A DNA stretch of 56,862 nucleotides, from NCBI GenBank assembly GCA_947627235.1, contig CANQVG010000012.1:1-56862 (forward strand). The letters run 5' to 3'. The notes under the pieces are model-generated. The model made no database searches, was not told the origin of the DNA, and was given only the letters and a program-made list of their open reading frames with translations. The translations under genes and the position numbers were made by a program. Source of the DNA: an uncultured Clostridia bacterium (lineage in GTDB: Bacteria > Bacillota > Clostridia > Oscillospirales > Ruminococcaceae). This document shows positions 9,503 to 17,282 of the stretch, one piece after another (position 1 is the first letter of the stretch; each line of letters starts with the position of its first letter).

Positions 9503-10753
9503 CTACCTTTCGACCGAAGCAAAGAACCACTCCCCGTCCCCCGCTCCGCCGAGATATTTCGCCACGAAATATCTGAGGTCGTCCATAGCGTGGTCGTTTT
9601 CCTTGACCACGCTGTCTCTGCCGCCTTTTTCGTCCCAGCGGTAAAGCGCAAATTCTCTTATGCAGTCGCGGCACTCCGCCGAAATCATGATTTTCCTGCT
9701 CCGCAGCGCGTCGCCGACCCGGCGTATCCCGCTCAATACGTCGTTGTCGGCGGGAGTGACGGAGTATTTTCCGTGACGGCGTATGCACTCAAGAAAGCTT
9801 GCTGCCGACGGGTCGCAGATGACAGTCTCGATCTTTCTGTCTCCGCATAACCGCTCCAGAGCCTCGTAGTGTTCCTCGTCGGTTCGCATGGCGCCCTCAC
9901 GCTTCGAGCTGTAGTAGTATTCCGAAATCCTGTACCACACCCCGCCGCTCTCGCCCCACAGTCCGAAAGACGACGGGTTTACCGTACCATAATCGCAGCT
10001 CACCGCAAATCTATGGCACTCCGGCAGTTCGCTGACGACATGCACGTTTCGATCGAACATCGGATATACGCAGCCGCTCATCGCAACCCATTTTCCGAGT
10101 ACGAACCTCTGATAAAAGGTTCCGCTGTAGAGTCGTTCATAGCGCGCCCTGACTTCGTCGGTGAGCGACGGGTTGTCGGCCATCGTGAAGTGGAAATACA
10201 GAGCCTTCTTTTCTTCGGCTTTCTGAATCCACTCGGTATAGAACCAGTGCGACGGATTGTCGGGGTTGCAGTTAAACCACAGCTTTGAATTTTGGAGGGA
10301 GCATCTTGCTATCGCCTGCTCGGCAAATGAGCGCGGCATCAGCGCCACCTCGTCGAGTAGCACGCCTCCGAGCGTCATTCCCTGAATCAGTGCGGCGCTG
10401 CCCTCGTCCTTGCCTCCAAAGAGGTAAAAGCGGTTTTCGCGCCCGCGATGGCTCACGGTAAAGTAATTCTTCGACGCCTGCGTCCTGACCTCGAACCCGT
10501 TACGCGAATAATACCTCGCAAGGTCGTCGGCGATGTTCCTTTTGACCGACGTTATGGTCTTGCCGCATATCGCAAAGTCGGTTCGGTTAAAGCAGGTCAT
10601 CGCCCAAAGAACGAATGACACTCCCATTGAAACAGTTTTGCCGCTTCTCACGGAGCCGTCGCAGATAATAGCGCATCTGTCCCTGTACTTTTCATTGAAC
10701 CACCAGGTGAGAACCTCGCGCTGCTTTGGGGAAAACGTTTCAAATTTCAGCAC
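9503..10753 (-). CDS. terL: Terminase large subunit
   Basis: The DNA-packaging motor and nuclease, 416 residues from the chosen GTG. The ATPase half has the Walker A-like GSVRSGKT, a Walker B strand GVLLDEVALM and the coupling region WFNCNPDNPSHWFY. The nuclease half has SCDYGTVNPSSFG, VICDPSAASF and NDHAMDDLRYF, which give the acidic residues of the RNase H-like site. It resembles the PBSX-type terminases. I place the start at the GTG at 10753, which has GGAGGGC just upstream and overlaps terS by 14 bases, giving a protein that begins MLKFETFSPKQREV. An upstream in-frame start at 10867 would add 38 unrelated residues. Confidence 0.92.
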   Translation of the reverse strand: MLKFETFSPKQREVLTWWFNEKYRDRCAIICDGSVRSGKTVSMGVSFVLWAMTCFNRTDFAICGKTITSVKRNIADDLARYYSRNGFEVRTQASKNYFTVSHRGRENRFYLFGGKDEGSAALIQGMTLGGVLLDEVALMPRSFAEQAIARCSLQNSKLWFNCNPDNPSHWFYTEWIQKAEEKKALYFHFTMADNPSLTDEVRARYERLYSGTFYQRFVLGKWVAMSGCVYPMFDRNVHVVSELPECHRFAVSCDYGTVNPSSFGLWGESGGVWYRISEYYYSSKREGAMRTDEEHYEALERLCGDRKIETVICDPSAASFLECIRRHGKYSVTPADNDVLSGIRRVGDALRSRKIMISAECRDCIREFALYRWDEKGGRDSVVKENDHAMDDLRYFVAKYLGGAGDGEWFFASVER

Positions 10754-11249
10754 GATCAGCGCCCTCCGACTGTGCCAGACTTTTTTGAAGAGCTGTAAAG
10801 AAATTGTCGGCGACCGCGGTGTCCGAAGCTTTGTCTTCAATCTCGGCAAGCTTCTCAAGTGCCTCAAGGCGGTCGAAAAATTTGATTTCCACTCCGCCGC
10901 CCTTTACCCGCTTTATCTCCGACACGTTGAACAGATCGAGATGCTCAAAATCCGACTCGGAGAAGTCGTCTTTAAGAAGCGCTAAAGCGTCGTTTATTCT
11001 TCCGAAGGCTAACCGCCTGAGTCCCGCAAGCGCTTCAATTTCCGCCCCTCCGCGTTTTCGGCTCCTGAGTCTGCGTTTTACATCGGCTGAGGACTTAAGC
11101 CTCAGCCCCTCTTTAAGCGCCGACTCCGGCTTTATGCCGATTCGTATCGCCGCCTCCTGAGGGTTGCCAAGCATCATCAGACAATCCGCAAAGTCGCGGG
11201 CGGGGTCTTCCCGTGACGGGTTTTTTTCGGTTATCGTCGTGATTTTCAA
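10740..11249 (-). CDS. Terminase small subunit-like protein
   Basis: A 169-residue helical protein ahead of the large terminase, in the position of the DNA-recognition subunit. The region DCLMMLGNPQEAAIRIGIK looks like the helix-turn-helix of small terminases, followed by basic RRLRSRKRGG and a long helical C-terminus. I take the TTG at 11249 (protein MKITTITEKNPSRE) because it has AAAGGA upstream and the residues before it are translations of the argS terminator region. The ribosome site lies inside a small hairpin (CCTTT/AAAGG), which could reduce initiation. No strong promoter is seen between the argS terminator and this start. Confidence 0.65.
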   Translation of the reverse strand: MKITTITEKNPSREDPARDFADCLMMLGNPQEAAIRIGIKPESALKEGLRLKSSADVKRRLRSRKRGGAEIEALAGLRRLAFGRINDALALLKDDFSESDFEHLDLFNVSEIKRVKGGGVEIKFFDRLEALEKLAEIEDKASDTAVADNFFTALQKSLAQSEGADRAEI

Positions 11250-11307
11250 CCGTCCTTTCCGAAAGGGCTGATTCAATATCCCTTTCAACCTATCCCCCAA
11301 AAGCAAA

Positions 11308-11334
11308 AAATGTTGCACGCAAACGTGCAACATT
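11308..11334. terminator. Intrinsic terminator downstream of argS
   Basis: The stem AAATGTTGCACG pairs perfectly with CGTGCAACATTT over a CAAA loop. On the reverse strand it is followed by a T-rich run, so it fits termination of argS transcription before the phage cassette. Confidence 0.85.
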
Positions 11335-11362
11335 TCCTGAAATTTATTAAAATCCCCTCTTG

Positions 11363-11382
11363 GAGTCCGTTTGTACGGACTC
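11363..11382. other. Short perfect hairpin
   Basis: GAGTCCGT and ACGGACTC form an 8-base-pair stem with the loop TTGT, between structured element A and the argS terminator. Its function is unknown. It may be a further arm of the 3' structure following argS. Confidence 0.4.
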
Positions 11383-11395
11383 AAAAGAAAAAAGT

Positions 11396-11500
11396 CCCGC
11401 GAAATTTGCAGGCAAACTTTTGTCCAAGAGGACGAGCAATTACCTTTTTACGGTTGCAAAGTCCGATTGGCAGCAAAAGCAGTCTGCATTTTTCACAGGG
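11396..11500. ncRNA. Structured repeat element, copy A
   Basis: A 105-base non-coding segment 13 bases beyond the argS stop. It aligns along its whole length with 14700-14797. Shared blocks include ATTTGCA, TTTTGYCCAA, AGCAAT, TTGCA, GCAAAA and TGCATTT. The ends CCC/GGG pair with the help of the flanking bases. Inside, GTCC-AAGA-GGAC and GCAATT/GGTTGC form hairpins whose partners change together between copies (GCAATC/GATTGC in copy B). Both copies lie next to the 3' end of a reverse-strand gene. It may be an RNA, a complex terminator or a non-autonomous repeat. Confidence 0.6.
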
Positions 11501-11513
11501 CTTTCGGTCAAAA

Positions 11514-13268
11514 TTACATATTCTCCACCGTCTCGATCGCGAGGCAGTCGAGCAGCTTTACAAGCACTCTCCTTGTGAGCGCGCATAGAGCCAGCCAGCT
11601 TTGGCGTTTGTCCGCGTCCTCCTCTGTGAGTATCCTCGTGTCGTGGTAAAACTTTGAAAACGCCGCCGCAATGTTATATGCGCTCTCGCAAAGAGCCGAC
11701 GGAGCCATATCGTTGAACGCCTTTTCGTAGCTCTCGCCGCTCAGCGCCAAAAGCAGTGCGAGCTCCCTGTCGCCGCCGTATATCCCGCCGACGCGCGCCT
11801 TTTCATCATAGCCTATCCCCGCCTTTTTGAGAATAGAGTTTATCCTCGTGACGGTATATAAAAGATAGGTGCCGGTCTTGCCGTCGAAGGAGAGGAACCT
11901 GTCAAGGTCGAAAATGTAGTCCTTTGAGGGCTGATTCGAGAGATCGCCGAATTTCAGCGCGGCAATGCCTATTTTGTGCGCCGCTTCGCGCCTGTCCTCA
12001 GAGATATACTCCGAATCCTTGAGCTTTTCAAACGCCGCCTGCTCTACGGTGTCTATCAGGTCGCTCAACCGCATAACTCCGCCGTCACGGGTCTTATACG
12101 GCTTTCCGTCGGGACCGGTAACAGCTCCGAAGCCGAGATGCCTCAGTTCTGTCGTTTCGGGAACGAGTCCTGCCTTTTTCGCGCAGCGAAACACCTGTGT
12201 AAAGTGAAGATTCTGACGCTTATCTGTCAGATACCATATCCTGTCAGGCTTGAAGTCCCGCTCGCGCTGAATTATCGTATCGAGGTCAAAGGTCGCGTAA
12301 ATGCTCGAATTATCGCTCTTTTTGACGATTATCGGCGGAACGGTTATTTTGTCGCCATCTTCCGAAACATCGACCACCAACGCGCCGTCGCTCTCGTATA
12401 AAAGACCCTTTTCGGTGAGAATTTTAATAAGCTCGGGGGTGTAAACGTCGGCGTCGCTTTCGCCGTACCAGTAGTCAAAGTCGACCGACAGGCGCTCGTA
12501 ATTGCGTTTTACGCTCTCGACCGAAACCTCTTTTATCTTTTTCCAGAGGTCGTAGACGCCCGCCTTGCGGTTCTGCAAATCCACGACGGTCTGCCGCGAG
12601 GTAAGCTTGAAGTCTTCGTCCTGCTTGCTCTTTGCCGACGCAAACGGATAGATTTCGTTCATCTCGTCCTCGTCGATGTCGGGAACCGTATCTTTGGAGG
12701 GGTCGAAGTCCTCTCTGAAGCATGCCCAGTCCGGGTGACGAACCTTGTATTCGGCTATGGTCAGACCGTATGGCGTACCCCAGTCTCCGAAGTGAACGTC
12801 GCCGTAGACAGTTCTGCCCGTCGCACGGGCGGTTCTCTTTAGGGATTCCCCGATTATCGCCGAACGCAGATGTCCTATATGGAGCGGCTTCGCGACGTTG
12901 GGACCGCCGTAGTCGATAACCACCGTCTCGGGTGCTTCGCACTGCGGCACACCGAGGTTTTCGTCCGCCGAAATTTCGTTGAGAATCTCAACAAGATAAC
13001 CGTCGGTCAGCGTGAGATTTATAAATCCCGGCGGCACAGCCTCGACCTTCGAGAATTCCCGCCTCGCCGAGAGCTTTTCCACGACGTCGCTGGCAATCAT
13101 TATAGGCGCCTTGTGATATATCTTCGCGCCGGAGAGCGCGCCGTTGCACTGAAACTGACAGAGGTCGAGCCTGTCGGAAACTGTGACCGTCCCGAGCGCG
13201 GGGTCGTAGCCCGCCGCCTCAAACGCCTCGGCGACCGCTTCGGTTAGCTTAGAGGTTATCTTTTTCAT
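11514..13268 (-). CDS. argS: Arginyl-tRNA synthetase
   Basis: Class I synthetase that charges tRNA-Arg. At 584 residues it is of normal length. It has the N-terminal additional domain, then the class signature PNVAKPLHIGHLRSAIIG with the HIGH motif. It continues with FDLDTIIQRERDF, WYLTDKRQNLHFTQVF and the DALR anticodon-binding domain at the C-terminus (LSGESYEKAFNDMAPSALCE onward). The ATG at 13268 has a GGAAG ribosome site. A sigma-A promoter lies at 13300-13328, and a terminator plus structured element A follow the gene. The tRNA-Arg in this window is 23 kb away and not linked. Confidence 0.97.
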   Translation of the reverse strand: MKKITSKLTEAVAEAFEAAGYDPALGTVTVSDRLDLCQFQCNGALSGAKIYHKAPIMIASDVVEKLSARREFSKVEAVPPGFINLTLTDGYLVEILNEISADENLGVPQCEAPETVVIDYGGPNVAKPLHIGHLRSAIIGESLKRTARATGRTVYGDVHFGDWGTPYGLTIAEYKVRHPDWACFREDFDPSKDTVPDIDEDEMNEIYPFASAKSKQDEDFKLTSRQTVVDLQNRKAGVYDLWKKIKEVSVESVKRNYERLSVDFDYWYGESDADVYTPELIKILTEKGLLYESDGALVVDVSEDGDKITVPPIIVKKSDNSSIYATFDLDTIIQRERDFKPDRIWYLTDKRQNLHFTQVFRCAKKAGLVPETTELRHLGFGAVTGPDGKPYKTRDGGVMRLSDLIDTVEQAAFEKLKDSEYISEDRREAAHKIGIAALKFGDLSNQPSKDYIFDLDRFLSFDGKTGTYLLYTVTRINSILKKAGIGYDEKARVGGIYGGDRELALLLALSGESYEKAFNDMAPSALCESAYNIAAAFSKFYHDTRILTEEDADKRQSWLALCALTRRVLVKLLDCLAIETVENM

Positions 13269-13299
13269 AAAATACTTCCTTTATTTTATTTTCGCGACT

Positions 13300-13328
13300 A
13301 TTTTACCACGTTTTCTCCATTTTTGCAA
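13300..13328 (-). promoter_or_regulatory. argS promoter
   Basis: On the reverse strand TTGCAA (13323-13328) and TAAAAT (13300-13305) are separated by 17 bases, 31 bases ahead of the argS start codon. No T-box leader is visible on this strand. Confidence 0.7.
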
Positions 13329-13386
13329 GAACTATTATCCCGAAAGTTTTCGGCAGAGCTTTATTAAAAAATTTTTCTCTAACCCC

Positions 13387-13441
13387 TTGACAAATCGCAA
13401 ATATAATGTTACCATAATGGTACCAAGGTGGTACCACCTTG
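13387..13441 (+). promoter_or_regulatory. Promoter with double palindromic operator ahead of SPFH gene
   Basis: TTGACA at 13387-13392 is 17 bases from TACCAT at 13410-13415. That -10 element is part of the dyad TACCATAATGGTA (13410-13422), and a perfect 18-base palindrome CAAGGTGGTACCACCTTG follows at 13424-13441. Both share the core TGGTACC. The layout fits a repressor that covers the promoter. The small ribbon-helix-helix protein encoded at the end of the same operon is a natural candidate, which is an inference. Confidence 0.65.
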
Positions 13442-13485
13442 ACGAATACTAAGCGAAATTTTTGACAAAAAGAGAGGTCTTATCA

Positions 13486-14517
13486 ATGCAAGAAAAAGTA
13501 TTATCGGTAAAAAAGAACGGCTTTAAGGCGATGTTCCTGACTATTCTTATGCTCGCCGCGTTTGTGGCGCTCTTTATCGTCGGGGTCTGCATGACCGAGG
13601 GCAGCGTTCCCGCGCTCGGATGGGTTTTAGTCGTTGTCGGCTTCATCGGAATGATCTTCGGCTGGATACCGTTTATAGGTCTCAAGGTTTTAAAGCCGCA
13701 GGAAGCGCTTGTTCTCACCCTCTTCGGCAAATACGTCGGCACGCTTAAGAACGACGGCTTCTACTGGGTCAACCCGTTCTGCACCTCCTTCAACCCCGCA
13801 GCGAAGACCAAGCTCAACCAGTCGGGCGACGTAAACGGCGGAAATAAGGCGCCTACTATCATCGCGGCAAGCGGCGACGTCGCAGGGCAGGTCACAATCG
13901 CAAACAACAAGATATCACTTAAAATCATGACCCTCAACAACTCCCGCCAGAAGATTAACGACTGCCTCGGCAACCCCGTCGAGATAGGCATCGCGGTTAT
14001 GTGGAGAGTCGTAGACACCGCAAAGGCGGTCTTCAACGTAGACAACTACAAGGAATACCTGTCGCTTCAGTGCGACTCCGCGCTCAGAAACATAGTTAGA
14101 ATTTACCCCTATGACATCGCGGAAAACGTGGATACCACGGGCGACGGCGTCGCCGACGAGGGCAGCCTGCGCGGTTCGAGCGAAGTAGTCGCGGAGAGGA
14201 TTAGGCAGGAGATTCAGCAAAAGGTCAACGAAGCGGGTCTTGAAATCATTGAGGCAAGAATAACCTATCTCGCCTACGCGCCCGAAATCGCGGCGGTAAT
14301 GCTCCAGCGCCAGCAGGCAAGGGCAATCATCGACGCGAGAAAGATGATTGTCGACGGCGCGGTCGGAATGGTCGAAATGGCGCTTGACAGGCTCGAAAAA
14401 GGCGGACTCGTAGAGCTCGACGACGAACGCAAGGCAGCTATGGTCTCCAACCTGCTGGTAGTCCTCTGCGGAAACCACGACGCCCAGCCCGTAGTAAACT
14501 CCGGGACGCTGTATTGA
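13486..14517 (+). CDS. SPFH/band 7 domain membrane protein
   Basis: A 343-residue membrane-anchored member of the stomatin/prohibitin/flotillin superfamily. Two hydrophobic segments (about residues 15-35 and 43-65) precede the band 7 domain, which starts with [20 protein letters not shown]. The C-terminal helical part has the typical [20 protein letters not shown] and [20 protein letters not shown]. Such proteins organise membrane microdomains, but no specific role is known for this subfamily. The ATG at 13486 follows GAGAGG. It is followed after one base by a ribbon-helix-helix gene, a pairing that I believe is common in Clostridia. The promoter carries tandem palindromes. Confidence 0.85.
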   Translation: MQEKVLSVKKNGFKAMFLTILMLAAFVALFIVGVCMTEGSVPALGWVLVVVGFIGMIFGWIPFIGLKVLKPQEALVLTLFGKYVGTLKNDGFYWVNPFCTSFNPAAKTKLNQSGDVNGGNKAPTIIAASGDVAGQVTIANNKISLKIMTLNNSRQKINDCLGNPVEIGIAVMWRVVDTAKAVFNVDNYKEYLSLQCDSALRNIVRIYPYDIAENVDTTGDGVADEGSLRGSSEVVAERIRQEIQQKVNEAGLEIIEARITYLAYAPEIAAVMLQRQQARAIIDARKMIVDGAVGMVEMALDRLEKGGLVELDDERKAAMVSNLLVVLCGNHDAQPVVNSGTLY

Positions 14518-14518
14518 T

Positions 14519-14692
14519 ATGACAAACAAACGTGATTTGAGGCTTCGGGTCAACGAAAAGCTCTACGCCGAGCTGATGCAGTGGTCGGCAGAAGAGCTTC
14601 GCTCTATGAACGGTCTTGTGGAATACCTGCTCACCGAAGCCGTCAGAAAGCGTAAAAAAGCTTCGCAACCCGAGCATAAAGAGGATAAATAA
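14519..14692 (+). CDS. Arc-like ribbon-helix-helix DNA-binding protein
   Basis: A 57-residue protein starting one base after the SPFH stop codon. The sequence [20 protein letters not shown] begins with an alternating hydrophilic/hydrophobic strand (RDLRLRV), followed by two helices containing [20 protein letters not shown] and a basic tail KRKK. This is the Arc/MetJ-type ribbon-helix-helix pattern with the usual S/T-x-N ahead of helix 2. Such proteins bind palindromic operators as dimers of dimers. The tandem palindromes at 13410-13441 ahead of the same operon are a plausible target, suggesting autoregulation. The gene is too short for many gene finders. Confidence 0.8.
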   Translation: MTNKRDLRLRVNEKLYAELMQWSAEELRSMNGLVEYLLTEAVRKRKKASQPEHKEDK

Positions 14693-14699
14693 ACAAAAT

Positions 14700-14797
14700 C
14701 CCCGACATTTGCACTCAGTGTTTTGCCCAAAAGCGCAAGCAATCAACAGTTCACGATTGCAGGCGCGGCGGCAAAAACCGGTTTGCATTTGTCGGGG
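14700..14797. ncRNA. Structured repeat element, copy B
   Basis: A 98-base segment between converging genes, homologous to 11396-11500. CCCCGACA at 14700-14707 pairs perfectly with TGTCGGGG at 14790-14797, and the closed helix is flanked by A/T runs so it could terminate in both directions. GCAATC/GATTGC and CGG/CCG form internal arms. Compared with copy A, paired positions differ on both sides of the stems. It begins 8 bases after the ribbon-helix-helix gene and ends 14 bases before the DUF4867 stop. Confidence 0.6.
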
Positions 14798-14810
14798 ATT
14801 TTTAGCGTCT

Positions 14811-15449
14811 TCAGATAGAATCTGCGATGTCGATATTCGCACCCTTAAGACCCACATAAGCGCCTTGCGCCGCTTCGGAGGACTCGGGGTGAGCGATGAG
14901 CCATTTATTGCACGCCCAGAGAAGCTTATCTTCGTCCGATGCGGGAACGATGGCGGGCTTTTCGGTGTTGGTACCGACGGGGAGCGCCACGAGAACTCTG
15001 AAGCCCTTGGCGGGGTCGGTGTGGCAGGGGGCGTAGTGAAGGGTGGTCGAGTAACACTCGACGATAACGCCCTTGGGAGCGCGGAAAGCCTTTACCTTGG
15101 CGGTGTCAAGCACGCCGTCGACTATCTCGTCCTGCTTGGCGAGAAGAAGAATGAAGTCCTCGGTACCGAGGTTAAACTCGCTGTCGCGGTGGTACTCAAC
15201 GCAGTTTAGCTTGGTATTATGACCGTTGCACCAACCGAGCTGAACGGGCATACCGCCGAAGAGGTGCTCGGATACGACCTTTGCCGCCGGAAGCGATTGC
15301 AGCGACGGGTCCATAGCGACGTAGTCGGTGCCATCGGGCAGCGGGGTCTTCTCAAGAGCGGCGATTATCTCGGCGGCGGTATTTTCAAGACCGCTGACGA
15401 CCTTGCCGTAGCTCTTAAATTCAGGGTCAAAGACAGAATAGATTTTCAT
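14811..15449 (-). CDS. DUF4867 family protein
   Basis: A 212-residue cytoplasmic protein that I recognise as DUF4867, a family without a proven function, common in gut Clostridia. The conserved core is GWCNGHNTKLNCVEYHRDSE, followed by DFILLLAKQDEIVDG and ECYSTTLHYAPCHTDPAKGF. The repeated His, Glu and Cys residues in strand-rich context suggest a cupin-like metal or sugar-binding fold, which is an inference. The ATG at 15449 follows GGAGGAAC. It is a single gene convergent with the SPFH operon and ends at structured element B. Neighbouring GH43 and glutamine synthetase genes are transcribed the other way. Confidence 0.75.
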   Translation of the reverse strand: MKIYSVFDPEFKSYGKVVSGLENTAAEIIAALEKTPLPDGTDYVAMDPSLQSLPAAKVVSEHLFGGMPVQLGWCNGHNTKLNCVEYHRDSEFNLGTEDFILLLAKQDEIVDGVLDTAKVKAFRAPKGVIVECYSTTLHYAPCHTDPAKGFRVLVALPVGTNTEKPAIVPASDEDKLLWACNKWLIAHPESSEAAQGAYVGLKGANIDIADSI

Positions 15450-15617
15450 AATAGTTCCTCCTTTGGAATAAACTTGGCACTTATATGATAGCACATCCTC
15501 GAAAGAAAGTAAAGACATGATTTTGCAGTCAGTACCTATTCTGAAAGGCATTATCAAATCCGCCTGAGCAACCGGCACGTCAAAATCCCGACCTCTGTCT
15601 CCGTCCCCTCAACAGTC

Positions 15618-15647
15618 TTGACACGGCGGCGGGTTCTGATATATAAT
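15618..15647 (+). promoter_or_regulatory. Promoter of GH43 gene
   Basis: TTGACA at 15618-15623 and TATAAT at 15642-15647 with an 18-base spacer, 46 bases ahead of the start codon. Confidence 0.8.
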
Positions 15648-15693
15648 TGAAACGGCATTTATTGTCAGGAACATTATAAAGGAGAGTTATTAT

Positions 15694-17160
15694 ATGATGA
15701 AAAGATTATTCGCGGCGCTCACCGTCTTTTTGATGCTGTCGTCGCTCGCATTAACGGTTCATGCGGAAAACCCCGTTGTGCAGTCGTCGTTCACTCCCGA
15801 CCCGGCGCCTGTAGTCTTCGACGGCGTTCTCTATTTCTACTGCGGCGAGGACTCCGAGGAGGATAACGGCTTTTACAATATGACCGACTGGCACTGCTTC
15901 TCCACCACAGATATGGTCAACTGGCTCGATCACGGCGTAATTATGTACCCCGAGGACTTTGAGTGGGCAGAGCCGGGCAGCGCTTGGGCGGCTCAGTGCA
16001 TCGAGCGCAACGGCAAGTATTATCTTTATGTTACCGTCACCACCGACGGCGGCAGAGCGATAGGCGTCGCCATAGCAGACAGCCCCACCGGTCCCTTTAA
16101 AGACGCCCTCGGCAAGCCCCTCTGCGGTCCCGACTGGGCATATATCGACCCGACCGTTATGATTGACGACGACGGTCAGGCATATCTCTATTTCGGCAAT
16201 CCCACCTCTTATTACTGCAAACTTAATGAGGATATGATTTCGCTCGACGGCAAAATAATGCAGCACGATATGAATTTCAAGTCATTCGGACCTATGCCGA
16301 ACGGCGGCTCAAGCTATGTAGAAGGACCTTGGCTCTATAAGCGCAACGACATCTATTATCTCGTCTACGCCTCCAACGGTGTTCCTGAGGGCATTGCATA
16401 CTCAACTTCAGACAGTCCTGTCGGTCCTTGGGAGTATCAGGGACTTATCATGAACCCCGGTTCCTCCACTACTATCCACCCCGGAATAATCGAATACAAA
16501 GGTCACGATTACTTCTTCTACCACGGCGTGCTGCTGCCGAACGGCGGCTGGAACAAGCGCTCGACAGCCATTATGGAATTTGACTACGGCGAGGACGGCT
16601 CGATTCCGCTCATCGAACACTCGATAAAGGGCGTGGAGCAGCTCGAAAACTTCGACCCGTTCGGCAAACACGAAGCCGAAACTATGAGCAATTCGAGCGG
16701 CGTCAAGTCGGTGACGTCAGACAAGAGGGTATATATCGGCAGCATCTCAGACGGCGACTACATAAAGCTAAGCGGCGTTGACTTTGAAGACGGTGCTAAG
16801 AGCTTTGCGGCGAATATTTACTCCAATACAAAGGGCAAAATGGAGATACACCTCGACAGCCAGTACGGAAAGAAGATAGGCACGATAGACCTCGACGGCA
16901 GCGGCAAATTCAGGGATGTAAGCTGCGCGCTCGGCACAAACAGCGGCGTTCACGACCTTTTCTTCACCTTTACGGGTACCAAGGACTCCGATTTCAGGTT
17001 CGACTACTGGGAGTTCTCGAAAGAGGAAACCGCAGGATCAGGCCCGTCCGGCTCGGGTTCGGGAATTATCCTTTACAGCGCGATAGGTGGGATAATAGTT
17101 CTGCTCGCGGCAATCGTTGTAATAGTTATCATAAAGAAATCCAAAAAGAGCGATAAATAA
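15694..17160 (+). CDS. Secreted membrane-anchored GH43 glycosidase with CBM6
   Basis: A 488-residue exported glycoside hydrolase. A signal peptide (residues 1-24, ending VHA) is followed by a five-bladed GH43 domain. Likely catalytic residues are Asp36 in SFTPDPAPV, Asp152 in DWAYIDPTVM and Glu210 in SSYVEGPWLYK. A CBM6-like module follows (about residues 325-445, starting KHEAETMSNSSGVKS and closing FRFDYWEF). A Gly/Ser stretch leads to a C-terminal membrane helix (459-480) and a KKSKKSDK tail. The enzyme is therefore expected to stay on the cell surface without a sortase signal. Substrate is probably an arabinose-, xylose- or galactose-containing polymer; the subfamily cannot be fixed by eye. 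Confidence 0.88.
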   Translation: MMKRLFAALTVFLMLSSLALTVHAENPVVQSSFTPDPAPVVFDGVLYFYCGEDSEEDNGFYNMTDWHCFSTTDMVNWLDHGVIMYPEDFEWAEPGSAWAAQCIERNGKYYLYVTVTTDGGRAIGVAIADSPTGPFKDALGKPLCGPDWAYIDPTVMIDDDGQAYLYFGNPTSYYCKLNEDMISLDGKIMQHDMNFKSFGPMPNGGSSYVEGPWLYKRNDIYYLVYASNGVPEGIAYSTSDSPVGPWEYQGLIMNPGSSTTIHPGIIEYKGHDYFFYHGVLLPNGGWNKRSTAIMEFDYGEDGSIPLIEHSIKGVEQLENFDPFGKHEAETMSNSSGVKSVTSDKRVYIGSISDGDYIKLSGVDFEDGAKSFAANIYSNTKGKMEIHLDSQYGKKIGTIDLDGSGKFRDVSCALGTNSGVHDLFFTFTGTKDSDFRFDYWEFSKEETAGSGPSGSGSGIILYSAIGGIIVLLAAIVVIVIIKKSKKSDK

Positions 17161-17169
17161 TTCTTTCAT

Positions 17170-17202
17170 AAAAATCCCGCACTGTTTGTGGGCGGATTTT
17201 TT
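17170..17202 (+). terminator. Probable terminator after GH43 gene
   Basis: AAAATCCCGCAC pairs imperfectly with GTGGGCGGATTTT across a TGTTT loop and is followed by a T-run. Confidence 0.6.
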
Positions 17203-17216
17203 ACGTCTTTTCTCGG

Positions 17217-17245
17217 TTGACAATGCCTGAAAATTATACTATACT
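17217..17245 (+). promoter_or_regulatory. glnN promoter
   Basis: TTGACA at 17217-17222 and TATACT at 17240-17245 with a 17-base spacer, 37 bases before the chosen start. Confidence 0.85.
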
Positions 17246-17282
17246 CTTTATATCACTTTTTATTGCATACCGGAGGATGAGT

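Larger units (their letters stand above)
4331..11249 (-). mobile_element. Compact phage head/packaging cassette
   Basis: Eight reverse-strand genes in tailed-phage order: terS, terL, portal, protease, major capsid, connector-like, tail-completion-like, hub-like. All frames are open, most are translationally coupled, and no frameshift is visible. The cassette lacks integrase, excisionase, repressor, DNA replication, tail tube, tape measure, fibre and lysis genes. It is boxed tightly between two housekeeping transcription units and their terminators. It could be a remnant prophage whose capsid genes are still maintained, or a domesticated particle of gene-transfer-agent type; the sequence alone cannot decide. 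Confidence 0.8.

Noticed and set aside
13418-13441. AAGGTGGTACCACC resembling the T-box antiterminator motif next to argS
   Set aside because: It is a perfect palindrome on the promoter of the SPFH gene, lies on the far side of the argS promoter, and there is no specifier stem or terminator pair.
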